A DNA stretch of 64,000 nt from Candidatus Paracaedibacter acanthamoebae (GTDB lineage: Bacteria; Pseudomonadota; Alphaproteobacteria; Paracaedibacterales; Paracaedibacteraceae), in assembly GCF_000742835.1 (NCBI RefSeq), contig NZ_CP008941.1:372001-436000 (forward strand), written 5' to 3'. Below the pieces are notes generated by a model. The model saw nothing but the letters and a program-made list of their open reading frames with translations. It did not search any database and had not been told where the DNA came from. Of the stretch, positions 8,788 to 17,562 are shown one piece after another. Made by a program: the position numbers and the translations under genes. Positions within the stretch are counted from its first letter, which is position 1, and each line of letters begins with the position of its first letter.

Positions 8788-8839
8788 GATGAGGAATTCA
8801 ATTCTTCATAAAAATGCCGTTTTTCTAGGCAAGCGGAGC

Positions 8840-9030
8840 ATGACCCGGAATCTTGAGTTTATATGAAAATTTACTCATTCCGGACGTGATCCGGAATCCA
8901 TTCCTCGATCTTAGTACAAGGAAGATTTAGAAAGATATAGCTGTGGTAAAACCACACTGTCCGGGAACTCAAGGTATAGTTTCCGGGTCGCCCTTCGGTT
9001 GCCCGGAAAGAGGAAGTTTTGTGAAGGAAG
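8840..9030. repeat. Palindromic repeat cluster after rlmH
   Basis: Several GC-rich palindromic units lie here in AT-rich surroundings: GACCCGGAATC (8841-8851), CATTCCGGACGTGATCCGGAATCC near 8876-8899, and TTCCGGGTCGCCCTTCGGTTGCCCGGAA near 8980-9007. Related units recur at 26.9, 32.5 and 47.8 kb. Short frames through them are not genes. Confidence 0.7.
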
Positions 9031-9390
9031 TATCAATAAAAAAAGGCCCATTCCCCGGGATTGACCCGGGGTCTCAAAATCATAGAGGCCATCGCTTCCC
9101 ATCTCGAGTTCCCGGCTCTTCGGCTGGGAAAGGAATATAAGAATGTCCGCAACAGGAAGTATCAATAAAAAAGGCCCATTCCCCGGGCTTGACCCGGGGT
9201 CTCAAAATCATAGAGGCCATCGCTTTCCCTCTCGAGTTCCCGGCTCTTCGGCCGGGAAAGGAATATAAGAATGTCCGCAACAGGAAGTATCAATAAAAAA
9301 GGCCCATTCCCCGGGCTTGACCCGGGGTCTTGAAATCACAGAGGATATCGCTTGCCATCTCGAGATCCCGGCTCTTCGGCTAGGAAAATG
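9031..9390. repeat. Three tandem copies of a 128-129 base repeat
   Basis: Copies begin at 9031, 9160 and 9288, each starting TATCAATAAAAAA. Each contains a CCCCGGG-(A/C)TTGA-CCCGGGG palindrome, a CATCGCTT..C.TCTCGAG linker and a CCCGGCTCTTCGGC(C/T)GGGAA hairpin. Copies 1 and 2 are nearly identical; copy 3 diverges in the middle and ends just before the tyrS stop. Single copies of the same unit occur at 11.8, 26.9 and 32.4 kb. Confidence 0.85.
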
Positions 9391-9395
9391 TGACC

Positions 9396-10646
9396 TTATT
9401 CAACCTTAACAATACCGTGGCGTTTTTTACCAGCTGATAGCTTAATCATTCTCTCGCCATTCAAATCTTTGATGGTGATGAGTTGCAATGGATCACTGAT
9501 ACTCATATCATTGATCTTTGCCCCATTGCCTTGGATGAGACGTCGGGCTTCACCCTTTGAGGCAACCAGATTCAATTGGACAAAAAGGTCAAGAATCGGT
9601 ACGCCCGCGTCAAGGGCAGTTGGTGAGATTTCGAGGCTGGGGAGGCTGGATAAATCTCCGGAGTTGCCGTGTTCAAAAAGCTGAGCAATTGCTTCATGGA
9701 TGGGGGGTAAAGCTTCAGCACCATGGGCCAGAGCTGTTGCTGCATCAGCTAATACTTTTTTGGCATGATTAATTTCGGCTCCTTGGAGTTGTTCCAACTT
9801 TTCAATTTCATTTAAGTCGATTTCAGTGAATAGACGCAAATAACGACCCACATCAGCATCCTCGGTGTTGCGCCAGAATTGCCAGTAATCATAGGCTGGT
9901 AAACGATCTCCATTTAACCAAATCGCACCGCTAGCTGTTTTGCCCATTTTGGCGCCGCTTGATGTTGTAATTAGTGGCGAGGTAAGACCAAAAACTTCTT
10001 TTGCAATAACGCGACGTGTTAACTCAACGCCGTTAACAATGTTGCCCCATTGATCTGATCCTCCCATTTGGAGAGTGCATCCCAAACGTTGGTTTAGTTC
10101 AAGGAAATCATACGCCTGCAGAATCATGTAGTTAAATTCAAGCAAGCTGAGGCTTTGTTCCCTCTCTAACCGCAATTTGACGCTATCAAAAGTTAGCATA
10201 CGGTTGACTGAAAAATGGCGCCCATAATCCCGCAAGAAGCTGATATAATTAAGATCTTTTAGCCAATCATCATTATTGACCATGATGGCATCATGGGGGC
10301 CGGTGCCAAAGGTCAGGAATTTTTTGAAAACTTTGCTGATACCCTCAATATTTGTTTGAATGGTCTCGTCTGTAACAAGGCTTCGGGCTTCGTCTTTACC
10401 GGACGGGTCACCAATTTTGGATGTGCCCCCCCCCATAAGAACTAAGGGGCGATGCCCGCATTTCTGCAGCCAACGTAACATCATAATTTGTACTAAACTC
10501 CCCACATGCAGGCTGTTAGCAGTAGCATCAAATCCAATATAGGCGGTCACTGTTTGGTTGGAAAAAAGCTCCTTGAGAGCCTCCATATCGGTTGCTTGAT
10601 GAATGAAGCCGCGGGCATTGAGTATTTGTAAAAATTCTGATTTCAT
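9396..10646 (-). CDS. tyrS: Tyrosyl-tRNA synthetase
   Basis: A 416-residue class I synthetase that charges tRNA-Tyr. Motifs: [18 protein letters not shown] with the HIGH-like [16 protein letters not shown], the [11 protein letters not shown] tyrosine pocket and the KMSKS-like KMGKT. An S4-type RNA-binding domain closes the protein ([20 protein letters not shown]). The start is set at 10646 (MKSEFLQIL), which gives the family's normal length; an upstream TTG-type extension would overlap the anmK start region. It is divergent from anmK with 60 bases between them. Its 3' end touches the tandem repeat array. Confidence 0.96.
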   Translation of the reverse strand: MKSEFLQILNARGFIHQATDMEALKELFSNQTVTAYIGFDATANSLHVGSLVQIMMLRWLQKCGHRPLVLMGGGTSKIGDPSGKDEARSLVTDETIQTNIEGISKVFKKFLTFGTGPHDAIMVNNDDWLKDLNYISFLRDYGRHFSVNRMLTFDSVKLRLEREQSLSLLEFNYMILQAYDFLELNQRLGCTLQMGGSDQWGNIVNGVELTRRVIAKEVFGLTSPLITTSSGAKMGKTASGAIWLNGDRLPAYDYWQFWRNTEDADVGRYLRLFTEIDLNEIEKLEQLQGAEINHAKKVLADAATALAHGAEALPPIHEAIAQLFEHGNSGDLSSLPSLEISPTALDAGVPILDLFVQLNLVASKGEARRLIQGNGAKINDMSISDPLQLITIKDLNGERMIKLSAGKKRHGIVKVE

Positions 10647-10706
10647 GATAATAGCGTTTATTGAATGGTCTTTTTTATTTCTAACATATAATCGGCAGGT
10701 TGCCAA

Positions 10707-11750
10707 ATGGAACCAATCTGGGCTTTGGGATTAATGAGCGGTACCTCCTTAGATGGCATTGATGCAGCTCTTATTCTTACCGATGGGGAGCAAATCTATG
10801 AGTTTGGGGAAAGTCTATACGTGCCGTATGATGCTGATTTTCAGACTCAGCTTAGATCGCAGTTAGGGCAGCAATTTCCGGATCCTCAAATTGCCCGGCA
10901 ATCAACTCAGCACCATGGCGAGGTGGTTAAGCAGCTGTTGAGCCAAACAAATAAACCCGTCAAGTTAATTGGGTATCATGGCCAATCAACCTTTCATGCG
11001 CCCCCTATAACTGTGCAGATGGGGGATGGTGAGATGTTGGCGCGTACTGTTGGTGTGCCGGTAGTTTATGATTTTCGCACGGCCGATTGTGCGGCGGGAG
11101 GGCAGGGGGCTCCCCTGGTGCCCATCTATCACCAAGTCCTGTTTCGCCATAAGAACCATCCTCTCGTGGTTGTTAATATTGGAGGAGTGGCAAACCTAAC
11201 TTATAGTGATGGCGAGGTATTAATTGCAGGTGACACAGGACCGGGTAATGCTCTAATCAATGATGTGATGTTGCGCGATTTTGGTCAGGAGTTTGATAAG
11301 AATGGTCAGACTGCTCGTGTAGGTCGGATTAATCCGAATTTGCTGCAACAATGGTTGCAGGATCCATATTTCAGCAAACCGTTTCCCAAATCTTTAGACA
11401 GAGATCATTTTTCCAAATTTTTAAGAGAGGCTCAGGGGACAGAGGGTGTTGCAACCCTAACCGCATTGACCGTTCACTCGATTTTGATGGGGATTGATGT
11501 GCTCCCCAAATCTCCCCAAGAAATTTTAGTTTGTGGAGGGGGTGTCAAGAATAAAACTCTGATGGCGTTATTAGGAAAAAAGGCTGCGCCATTGCCTGAT
11601 TCAGAGATGATAGAGGCGCAGGCTTTTGCGTTTTTAGCGGTGCGTGTCTTGCGGGGATTGCCCACATCTTTTCCAACCACAACAGGATGTCGAGTGCCTG
11701 TCTGCGGCGGGCGGTTGGTATATCCGGAGAGTTTTTCAACCCAGCGTTGA
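10707..11750 (+). CDS. anmK: Anhydro-N-acetylmuramic acid kinase
   Basis: A 347-residue sugar kinase of the ASKHA fold that converts anhydroMurNAc from cell-wall turnover to MurNAc-6-phosphate. The N-terminus [17 protein letters not shown] is the ATP phosphate-1 motif; [12 protein letters not shown] and [14 protein letters not shown] are the phosphate-2 and substrate loops, and [15 protein letters not shown] is near the end. It is divergent from tyrS, the usual alphaproteobacterial arrangement, and 220 bases from a cell-wall amidase on the other strand. Length is slightly short of the usual 360-370. Confidence 0.95.
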   Translation: MEPIWALGLMSGTSLDGIDAALILTDGEQIYEFGESLYVPYDADFQTQLRSQLGQQFPDPQIARQSTQHHGEVVKQLLSQTNKPVKLIGYHGQSTFHAPPITVQMGDGEMLARTVGVPVVYDFRTADCAAGGQGAPLVPIYHQVLFRHKNHPLVVVNIGGVANLTYSDGEVLIAGDTGPGNALINDVMLRDFGQEFDKNGQTARVGRINPNLLQQWLQDPYFSKPFPKSLDRDHFSKFLREAQGTEGVATLTALTVHSILMGIDVLPKSPQEILVCGGGVKNKTLMALLGKKAAPLPDSEMIEAQAFAFLAVRVLRGLPTSFPTTTGCRVPVCGGRLVYPESFSTQR

Positions 11751-11784
11751 AGGGGGGGGAAGAGTTCTCTATAAACAATAAATT

Positions 11785-11893
11785 TATCCCCCCGGGCTTG
11801 ATCCCCAATCAAGTTGAGATCAGGCCCGGGGTCGCGATATTACATGAGTCATCGCTTGCCATCTCGAGATCCCGGCTCTTCGGCCGGGAAAAG
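11785..11893. repeat. Single copy of the palindromic repeat unit
   Basis: A diverged copy of the tandem unit at 9.0-9.4 kb: a CCCCCCGGGCTTGATC arm, a short extra palindrome and GGCCCGGGGTC, then CATCGCTTGCCATCTCGAGA and a CCCGGCTCTTCGGCCGGGAA hairpin. It lies between the convergent ends of anmK and the amidase gene, so it could also stop transcription from both sides. Confidence 0.75.
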
Positions 11894-11970
11894 GGGGAGA
11901 ATAAGAGCGGTTGGGAACGGATACCTCTTAAGAATACAGAATCTAGGCTCGCTAGCCAGCAGAAATACTG

Positions 11971-12894
11971 CTAACTATCGAAATTTTGCCCTAAGTATTT
12001 AATTAACATTGCATCAATTTTTCCAAAGTTTTCGTCCGTTGGATAAATCACTTTATAGCTATCTTGCATAAAATGCATGCGAAATGCATTGACCACATGG
12101 CGATCGAGCTCTGTCCACTCGTTTCCATCTGACATTTTATAACCAAGGGCCGTGAGGCGTTCTTTAACATAAGATTGTTGTTCACCAATTTCTGGTGAAG
12201 TAGGATTGCTGATTGGCCATACCCCTAATTTATAATTGATATAAAACCATTGCCATGGAAAAAGGGGACCTGGATCTGTTTTAATTTGAGTGGAGCTCCA
12301 CGGCGCAATATCAGAATGTCCCCACACATTGCGTTTATCTATTTTATGACGCTCACAAATATCGAGCATGAGGTTGGCTCCTGTTTCCATCTGTGCATCA
12401 GTAAAGGGTATAAAATGGAACCAATCTTCCGCCTGGGCCCCATAGCCGGGAGCGTGAAATTCAATACCAATGCTGCAAGAATTTAATCCCTTTTCACAGC
12501 CGGGGAGTTTGTTAAACTCGCTCCAGCAGCTGACGCCTGCTTGCCAAGCTCGGTCATTTTCGTTAACAAACTGGATAACTGGAACTTTATGCGGATATTT
12601 TAAAGATATGTTTAGATTAAATAGATCGGAGAAGTGATCTATAAAAGTTTGAGCTGTTATTTGAGGGATGAGATAATGAGGAGCAGCTCCTAAACCACCT
12701 CGCTCAGTATCCTTATAGGCAAAACCTTTAAGTGTTTTATCCAGATCTAAACCCACACAATGAGCAACAATAAGTTGAATAGGCGTTTCGCCACGACTAT
12801 TAAAGTTTTCAGACGGAATATTAATTATGTCATAAGCCATGGAAGTTGCCAGAGTAAAAGCAGTTGTAAGATAAGTGTAAATTATTTTTTTCAT
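11971..12894 (-). CDS. N-acetylmuramoyl-L-alanine amidase (AmiD type)
   Basis: A 307-residue exported zinc amidase of the Amidase_2/AmpD superfamily. The ATG at 12894 (MKKIIYTYL) has AGGAG upstream and starts a signal peptide of about 20 residues. Zinc ligands are visible: the His in LIVAHCVG, the His in NVWGHSDIAP, and the TDPGP segment that closes the site. The C-terminal part (residues 225-300) matches the peptidoglycan-binding tail seen in AmiD. It would release stem peptides from anhydro-muropeptides and so sits sensibly next to anmK in cell-wall recycling. It could instead act on host or predator-derived muropeptides; the sequence does not decide. Confidence 0.88.
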   Translation of the reverse strand: MKKIIYTYLTTAFTLATSMAYDIINIPSENFNSRGETPIQLIVAHCVGLDLDKTLKGFAYKDTERGGLGAAPHYLIPQITAQTFIDHFSDLFNLNISLKYPHKVPVIQFVNENDRAWQAGVSCWSEFNKLPGCEKGLNSCSIGIEFHAPGYGAQAEDWFHFIPFTDAQMETGANLMLDICERHKIDKRNVWGHSDIAPWSSTQIKTDPGPLFPWQWFYINYKLGVWPISNPTSPEIGEQQSYVKERLTALGYKMSDGNEWTELDRHVVNAFRMHFMQDSYKVIYPTDENFGKIDAMLIKYLGQNFDS

Positions 12895-13020
12895 CAATGC
12901 ATGCTCCTATTTAATTTAAAAACTTTATCTGACGATGGAGACAAGGGCAAAGATTGCAAATTGCCCTGGGAACAGCTAGATTATATACAATTATAATCTT
13001 AGCTAAGTCAAGGTGAACGA

Positions 13021-14370
13021 ATGTTTCAATCTCTCTCTAAACGACTGACGGGCGTGCTCGACAAGCTGCGGGGACGCGGCGCCTTGACCGAGGCTGATGT
13101 GACGGCCGCTCTGCGAGAAGTGCGAATTGCCTTGCTTGAAGCCGATGTCGCCTTGCCTGTGGTTAAGCAATTTATTGAGGGAGTGCGTGAAAAAGCCATT
13201 GGGCAAGATGTGATCCAGAGCATTACGCCCGGTCAGATGGTTGTCAAGATCGTGAGTGACCATTTGATTGACATGTTAGGAGCGAAGGCCGAAGAAATTA
13301 ATCTTGCTGTTAGTCCGCCGGCTGTTGTGTTGATGGTCGGTTTGCAGGGGTCAGGTAAAACAACATCTACCGGTAAACTTGCCAAGTACCTTAAAGAAAA
13401 GTTGAATAAGAAAGTGTTGATGGCCTCTCTGGACGTTTACCGCCCAGCGGCTCAACTTCAGCTTGAAACGCTGGGTAAACAACTGTCCGTGGAAACATTG
13501 CCGATTGTCGCCGGTGACCTGCCGATCAAGATTACTGAGCGGGCGTTAAAGGCAGCAAAGGAGCAGGGCATGGATGTGCTTCTCCTCGATACGGCTGGTC
13601 GTTTGCACATCGATCAAGAGTTGATGGACGAAGTTGTTGCTGTACGAAACATTTCAAACCCAATTGAAACTTTCCTGGTCGCTGATGCCATGACAGGACA
13701 AGATGCCGTTACCATAGCGCGCGAATTTAATGAAAAGGTTGGCGTCACGGGCATTATTCTAACCCGTTTAGATGGGGATGCACGGGGAGGCGCAGCACTC
13801 TCCATGCGTTCGGTGACGGGTTGCCCAATCAAGTTTATGGGTATGGGTGAAAAGTTGGATCAGCTTGAGCCCTTCCATCCAGAGCGCATTGCGAGCCGTA
13901 TCCTCGATATGGGAGATATTGTTAGCTTGGTGGAACGGGCCTCTGAACTTGTGGATCAAGATGAGGCTGAGCGTCTAGCTAAGAAAATTCAAAAAGGATC
14001 CTTTGATTTAAATGACATGGAAAAACAGCTGGAAAGCATGTTAAAAATGGGCGGATTTGGCGGTATCATGACCATGCTTCCGGGCGTGGGGAAAATTAAA
14101 GATAAGATGGATGAAATGGGTGTGGACGATAGTATTATTAAGCGCCAGATTGCCATCATTCGGTCGATGACTAAAAAAGAACGCCGGGATCACAAAATCT
14201 TAAATGGTTCTCGCCGTAAACGTATCGCCGCTGGTTCTGGAACTCAAGTTCAAGACGTTAACCGTCTGGTTAAGCAGTTTGAACAAATGCAGGGCATGAT
14301 GAAGCGTCTGGGTAAAATGGGCAAAACAGGTTTAATGCGAGGTGGATTAAAGGGCTTGTTTGGTCGTTAA
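13021..14370 (+). CDS. ffh: Signal recognition particle protein Ffh
   Basis: A 449-residue GTPase that binds signal sequences and 4.5S RNA and targets nascent membrane proteins to FtsY. Domains: N (1-85), G (95-295, with GLQGSGKTTSTGKLA, DTAGRLH and TRLDGDARGG) and the methionine-rich M domain (300-449, with the GSGT RNA-binding loop). The M domain ends GLMRGGLKGLFGR. AAGGTGA precedes the ATG. It is followed by rpsP and rimM, the classic ffh-rpsP-rimM order. No 4.5S RNA gene was seen in the window. Confidence 0.97.
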   Translation: MFQSLSKRLTGVLDKLRGRGALTEADVTAALREVRIALLEADVALPVVKQFIEGVREKAIGQDVIQSITPGQMVVKIVSDHLIDMLGAKAEEINLAVSPPAVVLMVGLQGSGKTTSTGKLAKYLKEKLNKKVLMASLDVYRPAAQLQLETLGKQLSVETLPIVAGDLPIKITERALKAAKEQGMDVLLLDTAGRLHIDQELMDEVVAVRNISNPIETFLVADAMTGQDAVTIAREFNEKVGVTGIILTRLDGDARGGAALSMRSVTGCPIKFMGMGEKLDQLEPFHPERIASRILDMGDIVSLVERASELVDQDEAERLAKKIQKGSFDLNDMEKQLESMLKMGGFGGIMTMLPGVGKIKDKMDEMGVDDSIIKRQIAIIRSMTKKERRDHKILNGSRRKRIAAGSGTQVQDVNRLVKQFEQMQGMMKRLGKMGKTGLMRGGLKGLFGR

Positions 14371-14570
14371 TTACTTAAATATAGCCTTTCCTGTAAAATG
14401 ATTACTTTTCTGTCTACAGTTTTTAAAGCCTGAAATTGATTTAAAAATTCAAGCATAAAATTTAATCATTTTATAGAAGAGCGGCTATGGCGACAAGTTT
14501 TCTGTTGCAGTAATGTGCAGAATAATGTAAATCTAATTGCAATTATGTTATTTATATATAGAGATTAATA

Positions 14571-14951
14571 ATGGCTTTAAAAATTCGTTTAGCTCGTGGT
14601 GGCGCAAAAAAGCGTCCTTTTTACAGAATCGTTGTTGCTGAAGCAACTGCCCCACGCGATGGTAAGTTTGTTGAAAAAATTGGTACATACAATCCCTTGC
14701 TAGAACAAGGCAATGCTGAGCGTATCGTGATCAATACCGAACGTGCACAACACTGGTTGTTCGTTGGGGCCCAACCCACAGATCGTGTTGTTGGTTTCTT
14801 TGCAAATGCTGGTTTGGTTAAAGCAGTTACTAAGACAGAACAAGTAAAAAAGAGCCAGCCGAAAGCAAAAGCTCAGCAACGGTTGAAAGAACAAGCTGAA
14901 GCTGCGGAAGCTGCTCGTCAAGCAGCCGCGGAAGCTGCTGCAGCTGAATAA
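14571..14951 (+). CDS. rpsP: Ribosomal protein S16
   Basis: A 126-residue small-subunit protein. The core (1-80) is standard: [33 protein letters not shown] and the ALxW-like segment [15 protein letters not shown]. The Ala/Glu/Lys-rich tail from about 90 to the end is an extension common in alphaproteobacteria. A good intrinsic terminator follows after 26 bases, so much of its transcription probably ends before rimM. Confidence 0.97.
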   Translation: MALKIRLARGGAKKRPFYRIVVAEATAPRDGKFVEKIGTYNPLLEQGNAERIVINTERAQHWLFVGAQPTDRVVGFFANAGLVKAVTKTEQVKKSQPKAKAQQRLKEQAEAAEAARQAAAEAAAAE

Positions 14952-14977
14952 GCCTGACCTTATCTAGCTATTCATTT

Positions 14978-15009
14978 AAAAGGCCCCGATGATTTTCGGG
15001 GTTTTTTTT
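14978..15009 (+). terminator. Intrinsic terminator after rpsP
   Basis: A stem CCCCGA/TCGGGG (14984-14989 with 14996-15001) with loop TGATTT is followed by a run of eight Ts. It is 33 bases after the rpsP stop and before rimM, so it likely attenuates or ends the rpsP transcript. Confidence 0.9.
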
Positions 15010-15118
15010 AGCAAACATGTTATATAACATGGTGGACGTTCCTGCAAGGAAACCAGAGGCTGACGGGATCAAATGGACGTTTCTTTGCTGACCATTTTAA
15101 TATCTAGTAGTAAAAAAT

Positions 15119-15658
15119 ATGACTAAAAACTCTCGAATTACAGATCTATCTTTGAAAAATCCTGTGTGCTTAGCTGAAATTACGTCTCCGCATGGGATTC
15201 GTGGCGCTGTTAAAGTTAAAACCTTTACAGAATATTCCGAGGATGTTTTTGATTATCCTACCTTACGGGATCAAGCCGGGCATCTTTATAAACTAAATTT
15301 GTTTGCACCAAAGCATAACGATTTGCTGGTTGTTACGATTGATGGTGTTTCGTCACGAGATGATGCCGAATCTTTGCGAGGGACAAAACTATATGTTGAT
15401 CGTTCTGAATTACCAGAAACGGATGATAACGAATTTTATTATGAAGATTTAGTTGGTTTGAATGTAATAGACCAGTCAGGTGAGGATATAGGGACAGTTT
15501 TGGCTGTTCAAAATTATGGGGCGGGGGACTTTTTTGATATTAAGACACCTGAGAGCGAGATTTACACATTGCCCTTTACCCAGGAAGCTGTACCGCAAGT
15601 TGATATAAAAGCAAAAAAAATCATAATCAATAAGGAATACCTGCTAGGGGGTAAATAG
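15119..15658 (+). CDS. rimM: Ribosome maturation factor RimM
   Basis: A 179-residue 30S maturation factor that acts near S19. The N-terminal domain shows LAEITSPHGIRGAVKVKTFT; the PRC-barrel domain (about 100-175) shows EFYYEDLVGLNV, VQNYGAGDFFDI and the ending LPFTQEAVPQVDI. Length is normal. In most alphaproteobacteria trmD and rplS follow; here an IS6 remnant follows after 61 bases, so the operon has been split. Confidence 0.94.
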   Translation: MTKNSRITDLSLKNPVCLAEITSPHGIRGAVKVKTFTEYSEDVFDYPTLRDQAGHLYKLNLFAPKHNDLLVVTIDGVSSRDDAESLRGTKLYVDRSELPETDDNEFYYEDLVGLNVIDQSGEDIGTVLAVQNYGAGDFFDIKTPESEIYTLPFTQEAVPQVDIKAKKIIINKEYLLGGK

Positions 15659-15719
15659 TTAGGCCGTTTGGGTGAAATTGTCTCTCAGTGAGAGGGACAC
15701 CAATCTTATTACTTTCAAT

Positions 15720-16082
15720 GGCACCGTCAACGTAACAAAAGAGCAAAATAGGAATAAAGTAAAGAAAAAATAAACCTGGTATGATTCCATCATGTCTTTA
15801 AACAAAGCTCCCAAACGTCACCGCTTCCCGGTCTCGATAATCAGCCAAGCCGTATGGCTTTATTACCGTTTCAGTCATAGTTATAGAGATGTCCAGGAAC
15901 AACTAGCCTTTCGAGGAATTACCCTGAGTCATGAGACAGTCAGGAAATGGTGCACTAAATTCGCTCTTCATTTTATAGATGTCATAAAGAAGCGTGAGAG
16001 AAAACCGAGTGATAAATGGCATCTTGATGAAATGGCTCTTAAGATTAATCTCTTAAGATTAATGGAGAGTTGTTTGTCTTAT
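15720..16082 (+). mobile_element. IS6-family element, left part, with broken transposase
   Basis: The left end is GGCACCGTCAACGTAAC (15720-15736), close to the GGCACCGTCAAGTTAAC ends of the IS6 copies at 43-45 kb. The transposase starts at 15792 (RHRFPVSIISQAVWLYYRF, then ETVRKW and KPSDKWHLDEM). At 16036-16063 a 14-base unit, CTCTTAAGATTAAT, is perfectly duplicated in tandem, shifting the frame. With one unit removed the frame continues KINGELFVLWRA. The gene is then cut at 16082 by a MITE, and the C-terminal half is missing. Confidence 0.8.
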
Positions 16083-16241
16083 GGAGGGCTCTGTTGCAAA
16101 AATTTTTACTGTGCAATAATGTTTTATAAGTAAGACGTAATTTAAAGCTTTTCTTATAAACTAACGCGCAAAATTTCAAATTTAATTTTAAAAACTTGAA
16201 GCAAAATTACTTTCCCAAAATTTTTGCAACAGAGTCCCTCC
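16083..16241. mobile_element. 159-base MITE with IS6/IS26-like ends
   Basis: Inverted ends GGAGGGCTCTGTTGCAAAAA (16083 onward) and TTTTTGCAACAGAGTCCCTCC (ending 16241) enclose an AT-rich core with no frame of its own. GGCTCTGTTGCAAA closely resembles the GGCACTGTTGCAAA ends of IS26-type IS6 elements and differs from the IS6 copies elsewhere here, so this is probably a non-autonomous relative moved by another IS6 transposase. It sits inside the IS6 transposase gene. No eight-base target duplication is evident. Confidence 0.65.
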
Positions 16242-16368
16242 AAATATATCAAAATCCTCTAAAGTTTTCAATTCATGCACCAAGCTGATCACCAAAAAGC
16301 CATCCTTTTAATTCATGAGTTAACTTTTCTACCCCTTTCTGATCATCGACATTGCCTGTTTTTCTGGA

Positions 16369-17199
16369 TTAAAGCAGCTCTTCCCGTTTAACTAGATAAT
16401 AGGCAAATTGAGAAAGTTTTCTCCGATTATTATTTTTATTGTAAAGTTGACGACACATGTCAATAAAAGATTGAATATGGTTAAAAGTTTCTATACCTTC
16501 TAATTTTTGTAGATCAGGTTTGTTTTTCTCTCTAGCATCCCACCATTTATTTGATAGAATTTCTGCATTATTTGTTGTTATATCTTCTGATTTAATCAAT
16601 TCAAAGCCACTACTTTTGAAAAGGTCCTCCTGTAGTTTAAGAGGAGTAAAAAAGTATTCACCAAAGCTAGCACGTTGCATAATCTCATTATTAGTAATAA
16701 TTCCAGATATTATGCAGGGATCTGTGTAAATTAGTTTAGCATTGAGCTTTAATATTCTATTCCACTCTTTAAGAATACTAAGCCTCTCATTATAATTAAA
16801 ATAAACAATTGCTTCTATACAAACAACTGCATCAAAATAAGAACTAGAAAAAGGCAGACTATTTTTCAAATCTCCCTCTAAAAATTCAACATTTAAGCAA
16901 CTTTTTTTGGTTGAATCATTTGCTGAATTTATCGCATGAATACTAATATCTACGCCATATGCTTTACAGTTAGTCTTTCTTGCAAAATACATTGTGGATT
17001 CACCAACTCCACAACAAGCATCTAAAATGGACATCTCTGAAGTTAGATTAAACCAATCATTAAACTTGATAAGTTCTTGCATGCTAAGTAAACTTGCAAG
17101 ATTTATACTATCTTTACCCCAAGTTTCATTTTTAATTTTTTCATAAACAGGGCTAAGGTGATGTTCGCAAAATGTATTTAGCAGGTTTATTTGTGCCAT
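16369..17199 (-). CDS. SAM-dependent methyltransferase (class I)
   Basis: A 276-residue Rossmann-fold methyltransferase. Motif I is ILDACCGVGESTMYFA (about 60-75), motif II ends in AYGVDIS, and motif IV is YFDAVVCIEAIVYF. The NEWW/RxLK-type helix (EWNRILKLNAKLIYTD) follows. The C-terminal 100 residues are a basic, Asn-rich helical lid typical of small-molecule methyltransferases (sarcosine/sterol/phosphoethanolamine type). The substrate cannot be read. It is the last minus-strand gene of the AT-rich 16-25 kb island, 363 bases from its upstream neighbour, so it probably has its own promoter. Confidence 0.8.
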   Translation of the reverse strand: MAQINLLNTFCEHHLSPVYEKIKNETWGKDSINLASLLSMQELIKFNDWFNLTSEMSILDACCGVGESTMYFARKTNCKAYGVDISIHAINSANDSTKKSCLNVEFLEGDLKNSLPFSSSYFDAVVCIEAIVYFNYNERLSILKEWNRILKLNAKLIYTDPCIISGIITNNEIMQRASFGEYFFTPLKLQEDLFKSSGFELIKSEDITTNNAEILSNKWWDAREKNKPDLQKLEGIETFNHIQSFIDMCRQLYNKNNNRRKLSQFAYYLVKREELL

Positions 17200-17562
17200 T
17201 TATTTATTACCTTTCAGGTCAGATAGTTTCAGATTAACTTTATGATGACGATTTTTCATTGTTATTTCTCTCTTTTAGCCCTATTTCATAGTCTTCTGCG
17301 TGATTAATCCTTAATCTCAGGATCGTTTAATTCTCCCCAACAATCTTAAGTTATTGCTTAGAAAGCATTAAACCTAAATGAATGTTTTTTCGCATTTGTA
17401 TTGGAAAGTAATTTTCTAACCAGATTCTGGGATTTAGTACTATGTGATACGCTTTTTTGCAATATCAGTAAAATTAAGTCATTGTTTATCCTACAACATT
17501 ATTTTTTAAAATTTTTCCATGAGGCAAAGCCGCTTCTTTTGCCGTTACTTCCTTTTTTGCTT
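17200..17562. other. Gap upstream of the methyltransferase gene
   Basis: This 363-base AT-rich stretch has no supported gene. It must hold the promoter of the methyltransferase gene and the 3' end of the membrane-protein transcript. I see no clear terminator. Confidence 0.5.

Noticed and set aside
8911-9280. Frames of 65-84 codons through the repeat region
   Set aside because: They run through palindromic repeats, repeat themselves, and lack ribosome sites.
9031-9390. Regular repeats that might be a CRISPR array
   Set aside because: Units are 128-129 bases, joined without unique spacers, and palindromic; there are no cas genes.
11474-12002. Short frames around the repeat after anmK
   Set aside because: Overlap the end of anmK and the palindromic repeat; no coding features.
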